Assembly: GCA_035578905.1 (NCBI GenBank)
Contig: JAQJVL010000282.1
Location: 989,001 to 1,053,000 of the forward strand
DNA: 64,000 nucleotides
Origin: Stictocephala bisonia
Lineage: Eukaryota > Arthropoda > Insecta > Hemiptera > Membracidae
Direction: 5' to 3'
The notes beneath the pieces were generated by a model that was not told the origin of the DNA, did no database searches, and was given only the letters and a program-made list of their open reading frames with translations. Of the stretch, positions 10,400 through 21,982 are shown piece by piece. The translations under genes and the position numbers were made by a program. Every line of letters starts with the position of its first letter. The first letter of the stretch is position 1.

Positions 10400-10834
10400 C
10401 AGTAATGTATCGTAACTGTACATGTCATAAAGATTACAACAAAACCAAGTAATTAATTTAACGACCTCTAGAAGCCAAGAAAACAATGTGTCAGGGAATT
10501 GTTACAAACTTTTTTTCAAAAAGTAAAAGTTCTAAAATTTATTAAAATTATAGAAAACCTTCCTATCAACCAGGCATTAAAAATATAAATGCATACATTA
10601 ACGGATATTATAGTTATAACGGCGTAAATGTGATGTACAGTGAAAACAAATAAAAATTCCTGTACTCTTTTTGTTCCAACCAGGATAAAAATTATTTATT
10701 TAATACAATTTAAAAATGCATACGTCATAAAGTAAACAAGAAAACAATGGTGTGATTAGATTTTTCGTAGGCCTCTTAGTGCTTTAGATAACAACATTCA
10801 AACTCGGGTGCACATAATTTCTGCGCCGACAGTA
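10400..10834 (+). mobile_element. Right half of a foldback (long inverted repeat) element
   Basis: Aligns by eye over its whole length with 15400-15827: shared aatgtatcgtaact, acctctagaagccaagaaaac, gatgcaaagtgaaaa-like segments, and a terminal ctcgggt ... ttctg.gccgacagt. The left inverted arm present in the 15-kb copy is missing here. No coding potential. Confidence 0.6.
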
Positions 10835-11051
10835 TTTATTTTATCAAAGGTGTATGATTAAAAATTGTGTTCCTGATGTTATGGTATATAAGTTCTATAG
10901 CAACTCTGACTTAAATTTACAAAAATAACACTACAATAGAACTCTTTGATAAGCAACATAAGTGATGGCACTAACATCGACTTTGTGTAAAATCCTATTC
11001 ACAGATGGTAGGCCTAGTTGAAAATACGTTGGACGTACCAGAGTAGAAATG

Positions 11052-11258
11052 AAGTGGTTATTTCTCCAGTAATTTATGCAATGGCAGGGCCAGCACCCTT
11101 TCAGTCCCTTATTCCCCCCCCCCCCCCAAAAATAATCAAGGATAAGCGTATTAATTATTACTACAGATATATGTAAAGATGAAAGGTTGTAATCTATTTA
11201 TAAATACCACCGAGGCGTTCGCTGCTGCCATAAGAAAGCGACCTCTTTTTTAACGGTG
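11052..11258 (+). mobile_element. MITE, CACAGAG family, left-truncated
   Basis: Shares with the 41.3-kb and 62.7-kb copies the blocks gttatttctcca, ggccagcaccctttcagtcc, taattattactacagata and gccataagaaagcgacctct. A C-run of about 14 lies at 11116-11130. The left terminal repeat is missing. Confidence 0.6.
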
Positions 11259-12695
11259 GACGTATTAAAAGTGGTAATAACGGACCAACTAATGGAATAC
11301 AACCATTCCTGATGTGGGTACTGAAAGAAGGAAAGGACGAACGGAGTCGGGAAATTTAGTTCATATCTTTCGAAAACGGTATTTTGTTGTCAATTGGAAA
11401 AACAATATTGATAAAGGAAAAGAGTGCGAAGATAATATGGATAAAAGTGAAGCAGATAATTGGCAAACAGGCTCTACTCGTCCACCTTTCACTGTATAAT
11501 AGGTGTTACACACTGTATGTATTGTAAAATACAATATAATACATTTTTAAATATTCATTTACGTAAGTCCACCTTTTAACTATGATTTTATTTAATATAT
11601 TACTACAATTGTACAATTCAATCGTTCCCATGAAGCGTCGTCGGCTTGTGGCATGGCCTAGCGTTCAAGCCACAATTTACTAACAGACCAGCCAAAGATT
11701 AGAATTAAGCAGAGTTCATAAAAATATTTCTCTGTTTTTTACTCACTTTACACTGATTGTAACTTAAGGAATATAGGCTAGACCACTTTTGCCAGTATCA
11801 AATAGCATTCTATATAATGGAATTTAATTCTTAAAAAGAATAACAATTTGCAGCATTGTACATGCAAATATACAAAATAGTTAGTTTTAAACATTTGTTT
11901 GTAAAGAAATATTGAATTATACGGAAAATGAAAATACAAGAATCTAAACAGTTTGGTGGAGATCCAGTCTTTTCATTTACCAATGACATTTTTTATTTTC
12001 CCAGTACAGTTTTAGAAATGTCCATTCATCTTGAAGATTACTCGTGCTTCAACTGCATGAGTTATCCGAGATTGCGTCATCTTTGAGTATAAGTTGCATG
12101 AGAACAAACTCTTTCAATGACGTAGTGTTTCTACTTTAAGCTCTTAATTCCATAACGATAAACTTATATATGTGTTTAGTGTTAATAAACACCACCAATA
12201 TTCTAAAAAACCTTCGGAAATATTACAGTATTTACTTAGGGTTTGTATTTGGAAGTTGCACTCAATGCAGCTTAACGTTGTAACATTAAAGTTACAACGT
12301 TGACTACAAAATTATAGCCTATACTTCGTTCCATGGTGCTATACAGGTCTGCCACGATGCTATTCCATGTACATTCACTGAAAATGTTAATTACTGTCGT
12401 TGTTTTAAGTATCTTAAATTCTGTCATATGTTATCTTCTCACGAATGATCAAAACTGAATTCACATTGATTTATAATAACTTGAGTTTTGTTGTTGTGTT
12501 CAATAAAGTTCATGTATGATACTAGGACTTCATTTACATAATTATGCAGTATTGATATAAATATTAAACATGTAAGCGAATGTGTATTACAAATTTATGA
12601 CGGATTTTGTAGTGTGACAGTAGACCATGCAACATGCGGTTACGGAGCAGTTGTTAAATACAATTTTGTTAAAGCGATCTTTAATACTACCGAAT
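11259..12695. other. Intergenic; expected to hold downstream exons of the CDK-inhibitor gene, not found
   Basis: AT-rich. A perfect inverted repeat at 12274-12301 has 11-bp arms (aacgttgtaac / gttacaacgtt) with a 6-bp loop. 11640-11670 (gtggcatggcctagcgttcaagcc) has a tRNA-like A-box flavour but no convincing partner. I looked on minus for an exon continuing the PIP box (acidic residue then aromatics) and found none I could support. Confidence 0.45.
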
Positions 12696-12733
12696 TTACT
12701 TAACTAAATGCATTTCATGAGAATGTTGGTTAC

Positions 12734-13229
12734 CTGTGATGTAGGTTTGTCTCTTGTAAGAGCCTAGGACTCGAACCCTCTTCTGGAACTTGGAACAGGG
12801 TTTTCTGTAGACCGCCGTCTTCTTCAGAGTAGGAACATGGCCTGATGTGTTTCTGGGTGGCTTGTCTTCTTCCTGGTGACTAGGAGAGGACAGTCTTTCT
12901 TCTACCTCGGTGGTTATTTGTGGTAACCTCGTGTCTGATGTCTTGGTTATCAAATCTAGGTCGGAAAGTTTCGCTCTCTTGTTGGCCGACTCCCTCTTCT
13001 CGATATCAGCTTCTATCGTGTCTAGATCGACGTTCCAGCGCCTCTGAAACCTCTCCCGCTCACGTTGCAGCTCCTCCTTCAGAAGTCTCTCAGTTTCGGC
13101 CGGGTCCGGGGGCCCGAAGAGACATCGAGGCAGAGCCTCCCGCCGACGACGAAGCTGCCCAACCTTATCGCCGAATGTTGGAGGTCGGTTGGGAAGCAGC
13201 AGGCAAATATCTCCACCGGTCATGATCAT
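12734..13229 (-). CDS. dap: Cip/Kip-type cyclin-dependent kinase inhibitor (dacapo/p27-like), 5' coding exon
   Basis: Predicted nuclear inhibitor of cyclin/CDK complexes that promotes cell-cycle exit. The CDI domain is visible: the LFGPPDP cyclin-binding motif, an arginine-rich helix (LLKEELQRERERF) and the CDK-binding RRWNVDLDTIE, the counterparts of LFGP..RWNFDF in p21/p27/p57. Basic nuclear-localisation-like stretches follow (KRAKL; FQKRVRV), and the exon ends in KRQTYIT, the start of a PIP box as in p21 and Dacapo. There the sequence reads ATCACAG|GTAACC, a donor at 12734/12733. Phase 1 allows the next codon to be Asp or Glu, as expected in QxxI(T)(D/E)FF. The start at 13229 puts LFGP near residue 37, as in p27. 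An in-frame ATG at 13295 gives a 22-residue longer N-terminus, and the ATG at 13223 is also possible. The last exon was not found. Confidence 0.82.
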
Positions 13230-13295
13230 CTCCACCACACGATCGCACTGAACTCCACTAAACTGTTCGTATTGAAGCCTGAAGTCCGCACGCAT

Positions 13296-13545
13296 AAGGC
13301 GAGCGTTGGAATCACTATGAGGCCGATTTCAAATTCGAAAGTCGTTGGAAATTTGAACGCTCCCACCACGCAAGACAACTGAGCCCCCTCTCTTTGGGTT
13401 TCGTCCAATGGGAACGCGCTAGTTTGAACTCTCCACTGCGATTGGCCGGTTTTCCAATCGCGTCCTTCGTCTGCGGCCTTCAACGGTTGTGACAAATAAA
13501 CAGTATACAGGCCCGCCGCACTTTTTTTATTGATTTGTTTTGTTT
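13296..13545 (-). promoter_or_regulatory. CCAAT-rich promoter region of the CDK inhibitor
   Basis: GC-rich sequence upstream of the coding exon. Three CCAAT motifs are visible: one on minus (attgg at 13441-13445) and two on plus (13405-13409 and 13454-13458), two of them closely paired around 13440-13460. This is typical of NF-Y-regulated cell-cycle genes. The TSS is not determinable; no clear TATA box is placed. Confidence 0.5.
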
Positions 13546-15000
13546 TATGCAAGCGAGAATAAATGATCTTCCCCAGCTGGTTTCTTGGCGTCTTGTTTTA
13601 GACGTGCCTGAGGCTCTGCGCATGTACGATTGCAGCTTGGCTTGACCATTATAAAATACTACAGAATAATTTTAATTAATATTCCCCATTCATTTACTTG
13701 AACAAATATACAGTATATTATTCAAATACAGATTTTGGTATAAAAAAAATAAAATTTATTAGTGATTTCTATAATTTCATGTCCAGGTGCAATAATAATT
13801 ATTTTAAAGATTTCAATAGAGGTCTACTCATATAATTTAAATTTTTTTTAATATTAATTTTCTATTCCTAATATTAGGCCTGTTTGCTACATCAGCCTTA
13901 ATGTTCGTATTAAACTGCATGCGATAATTTTATATAAAACGACTAACCTTTAAAAATATAGTCAATTACATTCCCTTTTATTAGCATAATTAGTTTAATT
14001 AATTGTTATAATAATAATTATAATCATTTTTAGATATTAAAATTTGATTTGGAAAAGTCGAGTTTCCACTTTGATAGAAGAACAATCATTTAGGTCTAAA
14101 AAACGTTCAACTTTTTACATTACATGATTGTTTTTACAAAATTAAGTATAATTCTAAAATGTTTATTTTTACATAAATATATATGTATATATGACAGTTA
14201 GACCTAACAGAAAAGAAACAACTGTACGATTCAGTAAATTAGATGTAACTTTTATATGTCATATATTTTTAATTTCACGTACAATATACCAACAACGTTG
14301 TTAACGAATTACAAATAGGACGCCTTCCATTTGTATGACGCAACCTCAGTACAGGCATGTCCAGTGGTTTTGAGCGGCAGGCGTCTTGTAGAAAATGGAA
14401 AAGCCGTGCTACGTTTTCTAACCATTCATTATTTATAAATAATTCGTATTAAATCATTTAGGTTGGCCAATAAACAATTATTTATATATTTGATTTTATC
14501 GATATAGCTGTATTAAATATACATAAGCTGATTTATTTTATAAATCAGTTATTACATAATTTTGTAAACAATTGATAAGTTGTGATATTCCAAGAAGACA
14601 GAAACCTAATGAGAACGTTTTTCTATCAAATACTAACTAAATCATTCCAGAATGACTATTACAATAAATAATATAAAATATAACACGTGAAAATATAAAT
14701 ATTGCAAGCTATAATTTAAAATAAACTTATTCCTGACATAACAATTAGTAAACAATATATAAAGGACAGATAGAACATTATTGCTATCAATAAAAACAGT
14801 ATTCAACAAATGTACAAGTCATCATGAAATTAATTAGAAATAAACACGAGTGAAATGAAATACAATGCCCTTACTAAAGGGGTGAAGTTAGGACTGTAAA
14901 GTCTTCTCTAACACTTAACCCCATAAGTGTGGTGTAGTGTGTAGTCTAACCGAGTTTGGCTTGTGCTCAGAAAGGCTATTTAGCAGTGAATAAATTAAGT
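13546..15000. other. AT-rich intergenic, nothing recognised
   Basis: A moderately GC-rich patch continues from the promoter to about 13645, then AT-rich sequence with no sustained frame. 14310-14410 is slightly richer in GC but has no readable motif. Confidence 0.5.
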
Positions 15001-15004
15001 ATAT

Positions 15005-15827
15005 ACTGTCGGTGCAGACATTATGTGTTCCCGAGTTTGAAGGTTGTTTACCAACAAACTAAGTACCTATGAAAAATTCAATCACACAATTTCCTCTTGT
15101 AACATAAGCATTGAACAATTTTATTATAAGCTTTAATTATGTTTACCTTAGTAGGAAAACAAATAGTACCGGAATTTTAACTAGTTTTCACTGTGCATCA
15201 ACTTGACACTTTTATTACTCAGAAACCCAATATTACATTAATAATCTAATACGTGTTTAAAATTAATGTTTTATAAATTTCAAAATTTTATATAAAAAAA
15301 GTTCTTATCAAGCTGAAACGTTTTCTTAGCTTCTATCGATCAATTTAAATAGCTTTACTATGCATATAAAAGTACGACATTTTCTTATGCATATAAAAGT
15401 AATGTATCGTAACTAAACATTTCATAACGATTACAACGTAAACATGCAATAAATTGTACGACCTCTAGAAGCCAAGAAAACGTTGTTTTAGATTGATAAG
15501 AACCGTTTTTTCTTGATAAAATAAAATTCTGAAATTTATTAAGCTTAGAGAACATATTCCTCTCGACCACGTATTAAAATATAAGTGTGATATCCTGTTT
15601 ATGTGTAATAAAAGTGGCAAGTTGATGCAAAGTGAAAATTAGTTAAAATTCCGGTTCGTTTTTTGTTCGAAGAAGGATTAAAACTTAAAATACAATTTAA
15701 AAATCTATTTGTAGTAACGTACAATTAAACGAGGAAATCAAAGGTGTGATTAAATGTTTCACAGACGTTTTAGTTTCTTAGTAAACAACCTTCAAGCCCG
15801 GGTACATGTAATTTCTGGGCCGACAGT
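15005..15827 (+). mobile_element. Foldback element with ~365-bp inverted arms
   Basis: The left arm (15005 to about 15370) is the imperfect reverse complement of the right arm (about 15465-15827). The outer ~30 bp are best conserved, actgtcgg.gcagaca at left and the mirror ending gggccgacagt at right. The short spacer carries tandem atgcataaaagta-like copies. No coding capacity and no clear target duplication are seen. A half copy lies at 10.4-10.8 kb. It probably depends on an unknown transposase. Confidence 0.65.
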
Positions 15828-17033
15828 TATACAGTAGTAGATGTGTCTCTTGCCTTGCGTCGCGAGTTCCAGCAGTTATACAGTAGTAGATGTGTCTCTT
15901 GACTTGCGTCACGAGTTCCAACAGTTATACAGTAGTAGATGTGTCTCTTGACTTACGTCGCGAGTTCCGGCAGTTATACAGTAGTAGATGTGTCTCTTGC
16001 CTTGCGTCGCGAGTTCCGGCAGTTATAGGCCTACAGTAGTAGATGTGTCTCTTGCCTTGCGTCGCGAGTTCCAACAGTTATACAGTAGTAGATGTGTCTC
16101 TTGACTTGCGTCACGAGTTCCGGCAGTTATACAGTAGTAGATGTGTCTCTTGACTTGCGTCACGAGTTCCAACAGTTATACAGTAGTAGATGTGTCTCTT
16201 GACTTACGTCGCGAGTTCCGGCAGTTATACAGTAGTAGATGTGTCTCTTGCCTTGCGTCGCGAGTTCCGGCAGTTATAGGCCTACAGTAGTAGATGTGTC
16301 TCTTGCCTTGCGTCGCGAGTTCCAACAGTTATACAGTAGTAGATGTGTCTCTTGACTTGCGTCACGAGTTCCAACAGTTATACAGTAGTAGATGTGTCTC
16401 TTGACTTGCGTCACGAGTTCCAGCAGTTATACAGTAGTAGATGTGTCTCTTGACTTGTGTCAACAGTTCCGGCAGTTATACAGTAGTAGATGTGTCTCTT
16501 GCCTTGCGTCGCGAGTTCCGGCAGTTATACAGTAGTAGATGTGTCTCTTGACTTGCGTCAACAGTTCCGGCAGTTATACAGTAGTAGATGTGTCTCTTGA
16601 CTTGCGTCGCGAGTTCCGGCAGTTATACAGTAGTAGATGTGTCTCTTGCCTTGCGTCGCGAGTTCCGGCAGTTATACAGTAGTAGATGTGTCTCTTGACT
16701 TGCGTCACGAGTTCCGGCAGTTATACAGTAGTAGATGTTTCTCTTGCCTTGCGTAACGAGTTCCAACAGTTATACAGTAGTAGATGTGTCTCTTGACTTG
16801 CGTCACGAGTTCCGGCAGTTATACAGTAGTAGATGTGTCTCTTGCCTTGTGTCACGAGTTCCAGCAGTTATACAGTAGTAGATGTGTCTCTTGACTTGCG
16901 TCGCGAGTTCCAGCAGTTTTACAGTAGTAGATGTGTCTCTTGACTTATGTCACGAGAGCCGACAGTTATAAAGTAGTAGATGTGTCTCTTGCCATGCGTC
17001 GCGAGTTCCAGCAGTTTTACAGTAGTAGATGTG
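15824..17033 (+). repeat. 49-bp minisatellite, about 24 copies
   Basis: The unit is cagttatacagtagtag + atgtgtctcttg + a/ccttgcgtcgcgagttcc. Variable positions include cttg/acttg, gtcgcg/gtcacg/gtcaac, and ttccgg/ttccag/ttccaa. Two units carry a 5-bp insertion making ataggcctac (about 16020 and 16271); these sit in a duplicated block of about 250 bp (five units), so a higher-order duplication is present. The array begins exactly at the right end of the foldback element and ends in a hairpin. Confidence 0.92.
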
Positions 17034-17051
17034 TCTACTACTGTAAAACTG
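17012..17051. repeat. Perfect 18-bp-arm hairpin closing the 49-bp array
   Basis: cagttttacagtagtaga (17012-17029), spacer tgtg, then its exact reverse complement (17034-17051). The left arm is the last unit of the array; the right arm is an inverted piece of the same unit. Confidence 0.9.
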
Positions 17052-17440
17052 ACTCCCAACCAAAATAGGAGTAATCATTTTAATTAGCTACAAGTTAAAA
17101 TTCGTTTAAAAATTATTTCATTTTCATTGAAACTAAATTAAAATAATCTTTTCCTTGTAAGACCATAAAACAGTTTAAATAGTATATTTAAAATATAAAG
17201 TAACATGTGTAATAATAATATTAAATATATAATATCTACTAACAATACTAAACCCAGCAATGTGCAGTCTAGAACGTACAGCCTCTGTAGGCCTCCTGGT
17301 GGATAATTATTCTTATTATTTATTTACTGTACTTATCATCAAGCTGACTACTGCCAAGAGTGATGGTGATTAAAATGAGGTCACCACTCCTATGGAAATC
17401 TTCCCTTGGAGAAGATAAAAACAGAGGTCACATCCAATAG
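17052..17440. other. AT-rich intergenic, nothing recognised
   Basis: No gene or repeat seen between the two minisatellites. Confidence 0.5.
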
Positions 17441-17447
17441 CGCACGA

Positions 17448-17892
17448 ATGGCTGTCGACACAGAAACGAAAGAAATAGAAGTAAAATGCAATAGTGCACT
17501 GAATAGGTGTCGAGTTTTATATATATATAACTTTGAGTGTCGACACAGAGAAGAAAGAGACAGAGGTCACATGCAATAGTGCGCTGAATGGGTGTCGAGT
17601 TATATATATATATATATATAACTTTGAGTGTCGACACAGAGAAGAAAGAGACAGAGGTAACATGCAATAGTGCGCTGAATGGGTGTCGAGTTATATAAAC
17701 TTTTGGTGTCGACACAGAGAAGAAAGAAATAGAGGTGACATGAAATTTTGCGCTGAATGGGTGTCGAGTTATATAAACTTTTTGAGTCGACACAGAGAAG
17801 AAAGAAATATAGGTAACATGCAATTGTACGCTTAATGGGTGTCGAGTTATATATAACTTTGGGTGTCGACATAGAGAAGAAAAAAAACAGAG
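17448..17892 (+). repeat. Minisatellite made of a MITE left end, 6 units
   Basis: Units of roughly 62-97 bp contain cacagagaagaaagagacag, agg.cacatgcaatagtgcgctga, and gggtgtcgag followed by a variable (TA)n stretch, each bounded by gtgtcgac. The non-TA part matches the left terminus of the CACAGAG MITE (compare 41275 and 62.9 kb). Open frames of up to 157 codons on minus are a by-product of the repetition. Confidence 0.8.
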
Positions 17893-17894
17893 GA

Positions 17895-20800
17895 GTATCA
17901 AACTAATAATAGGCTATTCTTCTCTTACTTACTAATATTCCATCAGATATTAGAAAAGACTGTTTATGGGCTCCACTGCCCCAAAAACTGATCATCCGGC
18001 GTTAGGGACAACTAAATTCCGATAGATCTTAGCACTGTCGCTTTAACTGGAGCAGAGGAGGCTCGTGAGGGTACGTGCGTATTTCAAAGCTCCCCCCCAC
18101 TCTGCAGTCTGTCTTTGCTCACCTTACCCTTACTGCCCCTTCCTTCAAAATCTTCAAATCTGATCGCTTGTCGGCCAGCCCTATTTTCTAGTTCTTGTTG
18201 CGTTTTGGTTTTGACAATATAGAGGTTGTCTTCTGTTCATCTCGCTGTCCTTAAGCGACAATCCAGAGCGGGAATTTCTACACAGTTTGCACACTTTCTA
18301 CTGAAAACAGAATAAATATTCTTCTGCGTGCTTTTAAACAAGAGTATAACATGTCTGGAATTATTACTACTGTATTACATAATCAGATAAAATGTGTCAA
18401 CAAACATATGAACATACTGTACACATTTTATTTAATAACGCTATAAAAGTTTGTAACAGATCGACGGGTCATATGTGTTATTTTAGTTTGGTAAACATTA
18501 ATTTATTTCTGTTAAGACAAATATGTTGTCTTAAAAAGCTTAGCAAAATTTAGGGAAATAAAGATTAATAAACTAATTATGAATAGAAAACAAAATATTA
18601 TGACCATAGATATATTGTATGGTTTATTAATAAGACAATGATAAACATGATAGGCTATGGATGCAGAATTAAATACATAAAATTTATATAAATATATAAA
18701 AGTATATATACATTTATTACGTCTGGGTAATCATTACCTTAGGAAATTACATAGCAATAAGGTAGAATTAATAAATATAAATGTATGTATTTTTATGAGT
18801 TGGAATTAATGTATAATCAGATTTTTTTAATTACTTAGACAATCTATATTTTAAACATTATTAAGTACTGTATTACATATTGTTGAACGGTCAAACTCGA
18901 ATAATGTACTTCCAACAAACTTTTCTTCTCAATGGGATCTCTGATACTGTACTTGTATAACGCTTTGTACGCTTATGAAACTTGGACTTGAGAGGCATTT
19001 TAAAAAAGAAAAAAACTATTCACAAATCTAGTATATTGACGCTACTCATACATGTATATTCACTGATTAAACAGCATCTGTTAGATGAAAACAATTATAC
19101 ATTTTAATAGCATTAAGTACAATAAAAGATATTAATCTTGAGTACATTAGTATTAAATTGATACAAGTATTATTGATGAATTTGGCCTCCAGCTAATAAT
19201 ATATGCGTGGATGAATTGTAATCAGCGACATCTCAATTGACTAGTTTGTGTACTTTCTCACTAATACAGATGGACAGAGCCAGACAGGAGTACAGGAGTG
19301 GACCCACCCATATGGGAGTTGTGTCTGAAAGCGTGAGAGAGTAGAGTAAGGGGTAAACCAATGGCAGTTGGAGGGGTAGCTGGGCTGGGACAGACTGTGC
19401 GTGTGCCTGTGCCTGGACGCGCGCTGGTAGTATTAGAATAGAGAAGGCTCACTGCCATGTATTGTATTATACGTTTGGGGCCATTTTATCGTCTAACTAA
19501 ATTAATATAATTAGGAATTGAATATTGCAAAATACAGTTTAAATTCAGCCAAAAACAATGATATGATTTTCAATCCGGCAAAGAAATACATTTAGTTTTA
19601 ACAAATATAAATAGGTTGAATTTAAAAATAAATAGTTTTTAAATAAAATAAAATATGTCATTTTGGTTATATTTATTTGTTATATTTAATTTTAAAATTT
19701 GGGCTTTTAAACACAAACCGTTTCCAAGATGAACTAACCCCATGGTTGGTAAAAAAATGACATATTTAGTAGCATCTAAGTACAAAAATAAGTAAAAGAA
19801 AATATAAAATGTTGAATTAAAATTTAGATATTTTTTGGCTGCACCACCTTAATAACCTACAAGGTAGAGCAACAACAAACTATCCTCAGGATCCTCTGGA
19901 AGATATGGATGGTACCTCTTCAGTTTGCAAAATTCAACTGACAGAAGCTCGGTCTTTGTTGCTTTATATTTTATTAGTGTCATTCCTAATTGTATACATT
20001 ATAACCAAACATTTGTATTTCTAGGTTAACTTCTCATTATATTTTAATAATTAATAACATTATTATATTAAGTTCCCCTTAAATTAATCAAACATATTAA
20101 TTATTGAAAATATAGTTTTAAAAAAAATAAATAGTAAATAAATATAAAACACTAATGTGAGAAATCAGCTGTAAAAATGTTATGAAAATATTAGGTTATC
20201 ATAACGTGTTACTGGAGTACTCTGCAAGTCGTTATAGCACTGTTCCTCAAACACAGCGACAGCTCCGGCTGAAAGTCAGCTGTTCTCTCTAATGACGCCA
20301 TCATGATTCCTACCTTATAACTCTACTTACCTTGCTCTCTGTCTCCTCACACTGCCTTTATTCAGAGCAGAGCACTTTCTCGGCAATTTATTAACAGTCT
20401 TCTCCAATGAATTATTTTGTCTTCCCGTCCATGCGTCCCCAAACCATGGTGTGATTTCAACAGTCGTGGTAGTTGACTCTCCTTCCCCGCTTGGCTGCTA
20501 GGTAGCGCCAGTTATAAGTAGCTGACGCCTAGGTTTTGCAGTTGAACCTTTCACTGTTCAAAATGTCGAATCGTTTCACGGTTACATTTTATAACACATT
20601 CATTTCACATTTTACCATACTTTTTGCGATAAGTGTAACTAGTCCCCCTGATATAGATTTTTTTAGCTGTTTCTGTTTATTTAAAAAATATATATAGAAT
20701 TAGAACAACAGTTATTGGTGTATAAAAGAATAAATCACTGGATAGAATTAAAATCCGATTTCAGTGGGCTCTAGACATTAGTTCTATTAAAAGATAGATA

Positions 20801-21028
20801 CCTGACAGTTGAATAGTAGGATGTTCATAAATAAAGTTGTAATATTCATTTGAATTTAACAACGATTTTGTAGAGAATCAAATCCAATATGGCGACAGGT
20901 AAATAAATAGTAAATAAATAAATAGTAAATAGCAGACTAGTAAACCTAAAGATAACTGGCTGACTTTTCTTCTTATGGAGATATGAATTCATTGCTGCTT
21001 TTGGGGCGTTTCTTTTTTCTATGTGTTC
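17895..21028. other. Intergenic with three GC-richer islands, no gene called
   Basis: 18020-18320, 19260-19470 and 20200-20560 are clearly less AT-rich than their surroundings and could be promoter or UTR fragments. After the third, at about 20562, aaaATGTCG opens a 44-codon frame (MSNRFTVTFYN...) with no known motif; it could be a small ORF or a first exon but is unsupported. The rest is AT-rich with no sustained frame. Confidence 0.4.
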
Positions 21029-21031
21029 TTT

Positions 21032-21566
21032 CGTCCTAAGTATGAGTAGACTCAGACATTGAACCTTCACCAGCTAGCTGACACCTTCAATCACAGAGAA
21101 AATCTGTCTACATATTATATCGTCCTAAGTATGAGTAGACTCAGAAATTGAACCTTCACCAGCTAGCTGACACCTTCAATCACAGAGTATATCTGTCTAC
21201 ATAGTATATCGTCCTAAGTATGAGTAGACCTAGAAATTGAACCTTCACCAGCCTTCACCACAGGACACCTTCAATCACAGAGTATATCTGTCTACATAGT
21301 ATATCGTCCTAAGTATGAGTAGACCCAGAAATTGAACCTTCACCAGCTAGCTGACACCTTCAATCACAGAGTATATCTGTCTACATAGTATATCGTCCTA
21401 AGTATGAGTAGACCCAGAAATTGAACCTTCACCAGCTAGCTGACACCTTCAATCACAGAGTATATCTGTCTACATAGTATATCGTCCTAAGTATGAGTAG
21501 TCCCAGAAATTGAACCTTCACCAGCTAGCTGACACCTTCAATCACAGAGTATGTCTGTCTACATAC
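21032..21566 (+). repeat. 89-bp minisatellite, 6 copies
   Basis: Units start at 21032, 21121, 21210, 21305, 21394 and 21483. Each begins cgtcctaagtatgagtag and contains ttgaaccttcaccagctagc, gacaccttcaatcacagag and atctgtctacata. The third unit replaces agctagctg with a longer gccttcaccacag stretch, making it 95 bp. Copies are close to identical, implying recent expansion. Confidence 0.92.
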
Positions 21567-21974
21567 CCTAATTTTCAACGTTTTAATTTGAATCTAACTT
21601 GTTGAATACGAATCTGGGTAATCTACTGGCCAATAAAAACAGGCAACAATGACATAATGACTAAACTATTAAAAAAAAGAAAACATAATTCGATATTGTC
21701 TCTATTATAGCAAGCTGTCAAATGCAGTAATTATATTTTTTATCGCAGAAGGCTATAATGTGTTAGTTAATTATAAAGATAATAATTGAAATGAGAGTCG
21801 GTGTCTGCGAGTATAGAGGCTATAAACTGACAAAAAGTTATTGATATTAAAAGGGCCGGGATGGCCATTTAAACCGCCTGGAGGCGGGGGTGGCATCCAC
21901 CTGGCCTGGCGATATGGGATGAGTCACCACAACCAGCTGCTGGCCCGCCCACTGTTTAATCCCCGTGTCACCCC
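21567..21974. other. Intergenic; GC-rich repeat-like patch at the right
   Basis: 21850-21974 (ggcctggcgatatgggatga, ctgctggcccgcccactg) is GC-rich. It continues after the hAT MITE at 22683, so it is the host sequence that MITE entered. Possibly an older repeat; identity unknown. Confidence 0.4.
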
Positions 21975-21982
21975 GTGATACC

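Noticed and set aside
12920..13382. Plus-strand frames of about 100 codons opposite the CDK-inhibitor exon
   Set aside because: These are antisense shadows of the CDI-domain exon.
13226..13552. 108-codon minus-strand frame upstream of the CDK-inhibitor exon
   Set aside because: It lies in a different frame from the CDI domain and covers the CCAAT promoter region. It looks like a shadow of GC-rich DNA.
17428..17901. 157-codon minus-strand open frame
   Set aside because: It is entirely tandem repeat plus (TA)n. The repeated motif comes from a MITE end and has no protein-like features.
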